From: Isoetes taiwanensis | Lineage: Eukaryota; Streptophyta; Lycopodiopsida; Isoetales; Isoetaceae | Assembly (NCBI GenBank): GCA_021234155.1 | Contig: JAJEKV010000096.1 | Span: 1,064,010-1,128,009, forward strand | DNA: 64,000 nucleotides | Direction of reading: 5' to 3' | Shown: positions 60,139 to 64,000 of the stretch, one piece after another | Layout of the letters: the number at the start of each line of letters is the position of its first letter | How positions within the stretch are numbered: the first letter of the stretch is position 1 | Position numbers and translations under genes: made by a program | Notes under the pieces: generated by a model | The model's database searches: none | Told to the model about the DNA's origin: nothing | The model's input: only the letters and a program-made list of their open reading frames with translations

Positions 60139-60393
60139 ATGCATAAATTTAATGTTATTGTTCTCAATACAGGGCATCACTGGAATCCCAATAAGCTAAG
60201 ATTAAACAAGTGGGACATGTATGTTGGTGGTGTTAAGATGAGCAAACGACATCTGAGAATAGAAGATGCATATAAGCAAATTGCTACTAATCTAGCAGGT
60301 TGGCTGAATAAGGAGATGAGAAAAAGAGAAGATTTAGTAGTGTTCATGAGGTCCTTATCTCCTAGACATTTTATGAATGGGGAGACAGAAGAC
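60139..60393 (+). pseudogene. Trichome-birefringence-like (TBL/DUF231) protein, 3' part
   Basis: The frame reads MHKFNVIVLNTGHHWNPNKL, RLNKWDMYVGGV, DAYKQIATNLAGWLNKEMRK and VVFMRSLSPRHFMNGE, then stops at 60394-60396. GHHWN and SPRHF are hallmarks of the C-terminal half of TBL proteins. The usual D..H motif that completes the esterase-type triad should come further on but is lost. Its place right after the region missing from the 5' part at 53.4 kb, same strand, suggests one gene pulled apart by about 6.7 kb of inserted DNA. Confidence 0.85.
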
Positions 60394-60396
60394 TAA

Positions 60397-61514
60397 TCGA
60401 ATCCAGAGAAAATTTAAATCCATAGAAAAATCTAATAAAAAGTCCGTCCAATTCATAGAAAAAACGGATACAGAGGGCACAAAAGAAGCATTTGCCTGTC
60501 CGGAAATCGGGTGGGCGAAATAAAGCATGATGGTTCAAAACTGGGTTTAGGTTCTGATCACAGTGAGACCGAAAGAAGAAGAACTCAAGACATTATTTGC
60601 CAGAGCTCCCAACTCCAACCTCCATGAAAGCTCCAACTCCAAGCTGCAAATGAAAGCTCCAGCACCAACCTCACTACGATTTTCCAAAAACGCTCTAAAA
60701 GCCTAAGGCATATTGTGCAAGTGGCCAAATAATCCTAACACAAATCCATGACTGCCTCAATACCATGAACGGAAGCACCATAGCAGCAAGGTTTTGATCG
60801 CAAGAACACCGGTTAGCCAGTTTCCAGAAGTGCTGCCAAGCAAGAGAAATGACTGCCAGTTTACAGTCAATAGTGAGTTTGGAGCAGTTATTGGCATATT
60901 CTGGGTATATACTGGCATATATCTGAAATATGCCATAAACCCACAAAGACGAGGGTTTGCCCCCTTAGGGGCAACCCAAAAAAAAATCCGAACAGAGTTT
61001 GAGATGGTATAAGGAAATGAAGGCAAATTTTCCTGCTTTTTTCAAATTTTACTAGCTGTTGATGCATAATTTTGGAGATCCAACTGCATAAAACAAATTT
61101 AGATGAGGTGTCAGGTACGTAAATGGGCTAGAATTGCAGCAATCCTTGTACCTCAAAAAAGGCATGCCTGTTGGGCGGGCTTGGGGCAAATGCCAGATGA
61201 AAGAGAAGAGAAAACTCACATTTTATATAAATATATCTTCTAAACCATTTTTTTTTTCCTTTTAGAGGCATCTTAATGTTATGAAATTAATACTATGTTT
61301 TTGTTCTCTAGGAGAAAAGGCACCATAACTCACATGTGATTGCGCCAAACGCGAAGCAATTGTTGGTTTCATCAAGTATATAGGGGAAATATAAAAAAAA
61401 ACACTTCTATATTACTTGTTAAAATGCCCTCTTATGATGGTCAATCTTAGTTTGGGGTGAGCGACGCATGCTCATAGTAGAGGTACAATAAAGAGTTCAT
61501 TTATTTAGTGCTAA
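60397..61514. other. Non-coding stretch
   Basis: A CTCCAACTCCAA-type phrase is repeated near 60605-60670. No gene recognised. It may hold lost downstream parts of the TBL gene. Confidence 0.4.
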
Positions 61515-61645
61515 GAATAGAATAGAATAGAATAGAATAGAATAGAATAGAATAGAATAGAATAGAATAGAATAGAATAGAATAGAATAGAATAGAATAG
61601 AATAGAATAGAATAGAATAGAATAGAATAGAATAGAATAGAATAG
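61515..61645. repeat. (AATAG)n microsatellite
   Basis: About 26 uninterrupted pentanucleotide units. Confidence 0.97.
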
Positions 61646-61789
61646 TTTATTGTTATTTAACCAATTTTTACATTTTATCATGTAATTACCACTTTTTATG
61701 TGTTTACATTTATTGCCCATTTATATGTATTTGATTGTGCATGATCGCACGTAGTTTGTCCATGTTGTTCTATTGTATTACGATTAATA

Positions 61790-61821
61790 CTAGGAACGTG
61801 TGCCCGGCGATGCCGGGCATT
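61790..61821 (-). mobile_element. Helitron 3' terminus (copy 5)
   Basis: On the minus strand: GCCCGGCATCGCCGGGC (perfect 7-bp stem), then ACACGTTC, then CTAG followed by T. To the right lies a stretch rich in GGAATG words (61840-61980), probably the element's interior. Confidence 0.7.
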
Positions 61822-62460
61822 AGTCATGGGCGCGCAAAATGAATAGGTGCAATGAAATGAATAGGTGGAATGGGATGGGTTGTTTATAGAATGTAATAGG
61901 TAGGATCGCTAGGAATGGGATGGAATGGAATGAATAGGTGGGATGGAATAGGTCGATATCATGGAGTATATAGATGGAATTGCGTACCACAGGTTTAGGG
62001 TATTAGTCGATTATTGAAAATGGTAGTAGTGGTTCTTTTATTTTCCAAGGACTGACAATGCCAAAATTCCAAGTTGTGAATGAAGTGCAGTTAAATTTTG
62101 CATTTATTGTGTAGTTAGAAGGTCAAGATGTAGAGTGTACGAAATGCAATGGTTCTAGCAATAAGGATGAGAAACATACATTATTCTAAAGACCTTAACC
62201 AGTTAAAACTACTATCTATCTTAATGTTAACCAGTTATAGCTGCTAGGGCTGCAAGCAAGTAGGACATTATCACGTAAATCTTTAAGGATGCAAACAAAG
62301 GCAAATTTGTGCATGTTTACAAAGAGATACAATAATCTTTAATGATGAGAAAGAGTTTTTACCCAAGTTAGAATGTGGCTTGCCTAAACCCTACCCTAAG
62401 CAATATCGAGTAGTGGGTTGTGTTTGAATGAGGTCGAGAGAGAGATGCTATTGTCAAAGA
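61822..62460. other. Non-coding stretch, probable Helitron interior
   Basis: Rich in GAATAGGTGGAATGGGATGG-like words at its left end. No gene recognised. Confidence 0.4.
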
Positions 62461-62617
62461 CATTTCATCAAAAAGCAATGGACATCAAGGCATCATATTG
62501 GCTTCAAAATTCATATAACAAAAGTTGTATTTAAAGTAGCATATCTCGAAAAGCAATGCACATCATGGCATCATGTACCTTCAAGTCACATAACAAAGTT
62601 GTACTTAAAGTAGCATA
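62461..62617 (+). repeat. 79-bp tandem duplication
   Basis: Two diverged units share AAAAGCAATGxACATCAxGGCA, CATATAACAAA/CACATAACAAA and TTAAAGTAGCATA, at 62461 and 62540. Confidence 0.8.
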
Positions 62618-63625
62618 CTTAAGCCAGTCATATTGCTAAAGGTTGATGCAACGAAAGCCATAAGGCAGACACATGCAAAGTTGTGTATTGTTACGCAATT
62701 ACTGAAACTGAGTGTGGAGATTAACATTGAAGATCAAATAGTCACTATAGGCATTGTAATTTCTAGTGGGCGAATTGTACATTGTAGTTCTACCTTTTCA
62801 ACATGTAGCATTTAAATCTATCTTATGCTCAAATAGCAAAGTGTTGTAAATATAAGCAAAATGTCCCATGGTTGAACTGATATAAAAAATAGCCGATGTT
62901 AAAGTTACACTTCACTGCAAATAGAACTTTAACATTTAATATAAATTGAGCCGGTGTAGAATAATAGAATAATGTGTATTGTTGGTTCATAGAAGTAGAA
63001 ACAAAAACATGTTTTCTATTACGGGGAACAATGGCATCCATCATTTTAATCAATTTAGAAAATGATGGGTTTCCAATCTCTTGGGATAGTCCTTATATTG
63101 TCCGGCAATATCCACTTTCAAACAATGCTTAACAGATGGGAAATTAGCTTTGTTTTTTGTGTATCTTCATCAATGTAAACTGCATTGTTAATAGGGCAAT
63201 ATTCTGGAGCACATGACTTTGAATAATCACCCTGAGATATTACCCTATTGCGCTATTCATCGAAATCCTGATTCAAAGCCATTACAACAGAACTGCATGT
63301 CCATTGTCAACTCTGCACAAAGATTTTCACTGGTCTGGCCTTGAATTCTTAGAAAAAACAATTTGTTTTCCGATTGGATGGTGTCAATGAATGAATCTAA
63401 TAGACCATAATTGCAATTAAATGAACTTAAATTGTCTGATTCTTCTAATAATTGAGCTCAATTATACCTATTTCAACTGTAAGTCCGGCGCCTACTTTTA
63501 ACTGCCTTTCTTGGCAGCATCTATAGTTTCAGCATCTAGAGACCCCTCCAGGCACAAAGCCCTTGCTCTGCTATAATGCATATGTACTCAACCAACACAT
63601 AAATACCATTAATATTAATTAACAC
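62618..63625. other. Non-coding stretch
   Basis: No gene or repeat recognised. Confidence 0.4.
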
Positions 63626-64000
63626 AACCATTACATCCAACACTTTTAAATTAAAACCCCCTTGAAACCCCCTTTGGTTTGGGTGCATATTCACACGGGG
63701 GATGACTCCGGGCAACGAGAGCTGTTGGATAGGCATATTCACCCCTTATTCCTTAATCTACACCGTACACAAAGTTCCTCGTTTGTGGGGTATGGATGTA
63801 TGGAATTTGCTATACTGTATAACAAGATTTGTAAAATACTATAAGATTTGAGGTAATATACTATATGGTGTTAATTTTGTACGTGCAAAACATAATTATA
63901 GGGGCTCTCGCTGCCCTACGTCACCCCCCGTGTGAATATGCACCCAAACCAAAGGGGGTTTCAAGGGGGTTTTAATTTAAAAGTGTTGGATGTAATGGTT
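63626..64000. mobile_element. Element with long (about 100-bp) terminal inverted repeats, cut by the window edge
   Basis: The left arm (63626 to about 63724) contains AACCATTACATCCAACACTT, then AACCCCCTTGAAACCCCCTT and GGGTGCATATTCACACGGGG. The right arm (about 63901-64000) is its reverse complement, with slight divergence at the inner end. The centre is about 175 bp and encodes nothing. The outer ends and any target duplication may lie further left and beyond the window. It is probably a foldback or Mutator-type MITE. Confidence 0.75.

Noticed and set aside
61511-61720. Minus-strand frame with repeated Phe-Tyr-Ser-Ile-Leu
   Set aside because: It is a translation of the (AATAG)n microsatellite.

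Overview
This looks like a nuclear segment of a land-plant genome. It is AT-rich, with one intact spliced plant gene in a bed of dead mobile elements, gene fragments, microsatellites and minisatellites. Plant-specific signals are a GT14-like (DUF266) glycosyltransferase with a clean intron, a trichome-birefringence-like (TBL) pseudogene, a SAL1-type phosphatase fragment, a PPR fragment, L1-type LINEs with a zf-RVT-like C-terminus, and Helitron 3' ends. A LINE with a coiled-coil ORF1 and a microsatellite tail, unlike the usual angiosperm L1, makes a fern, lycophyte or bryophyte plausible. That placement is inference only.

Layout. 0-8.1 kb: a palindromic minisatellite, a hAT-type MITE with a perfect 8-bp target duplication (TSD), one Helitron 3' end, the first copy of a 0.55-kb MITE, a possible BTB exon and a (GATA)n array. 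8.9-12.6 kb: a decayed spliced DDE-transposase-like gene, interrupted by the second copy of that MITE in opposite orientation. 12.8-16.2 kb: a two-exon gene of unknown function (minus strand), a GGAATATTCC minisatellite, and a CA-rich array that switches abruptly to GT-rich. 16.5-20.3 kb: a decayed many-exon minus-strand gene with a RING-like exon and a Ulp1 (C48) protease domain. 20.7-21.0 kb: a LINE 3' remnant with a (TCTTA)n tail.

23.6-32.2 kb: an 8.5-kb L1-type LINE flanked by a TSD, nearly full length but broken by stops, a frameshift and a 0.6-kb insertion. 32.2-40.2 kb: fragments of a CK2-alpha kinase and a PPR gene, a 371-bp tandem duplication, a 1.04-kb tandem duplication carrying two spliced exons, and a cluster of tRNA-headed SINE-like repeats. 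40.8-43.7 kb: a (TG)n array, a minus-strand LINE fragment and a Helitron 3' end. 45.0-46.6 kb: the intact GT14-like gene. 47.4-51.7 kb: two Helitron ends and a 5'-truncated LINE with a ~27-bp TSD. 52.9-60.4 kb: a TBL pseudogene whose halves are about 6.7 kb apart, separated by a non-L1-like LINE and three antisense SAL1-type exons. 60.4-64.0 kb: an (AATAG)n array, a fifth Helitron end and a long terminal-inverted-repeat element that runs into the window edge.

The genes do not form a pathway. Only the GT14-like gene (Golgi, predicted carbohydrate transfer) looks functional. The rest records repeated insertion and gene-fragment capture. I found no convincing new functional system. The best leads are the Helitron family, the RING-plus-Ulp1 gene, the DDE-like gene and the nested TBL/LINE/SAL1 locus.
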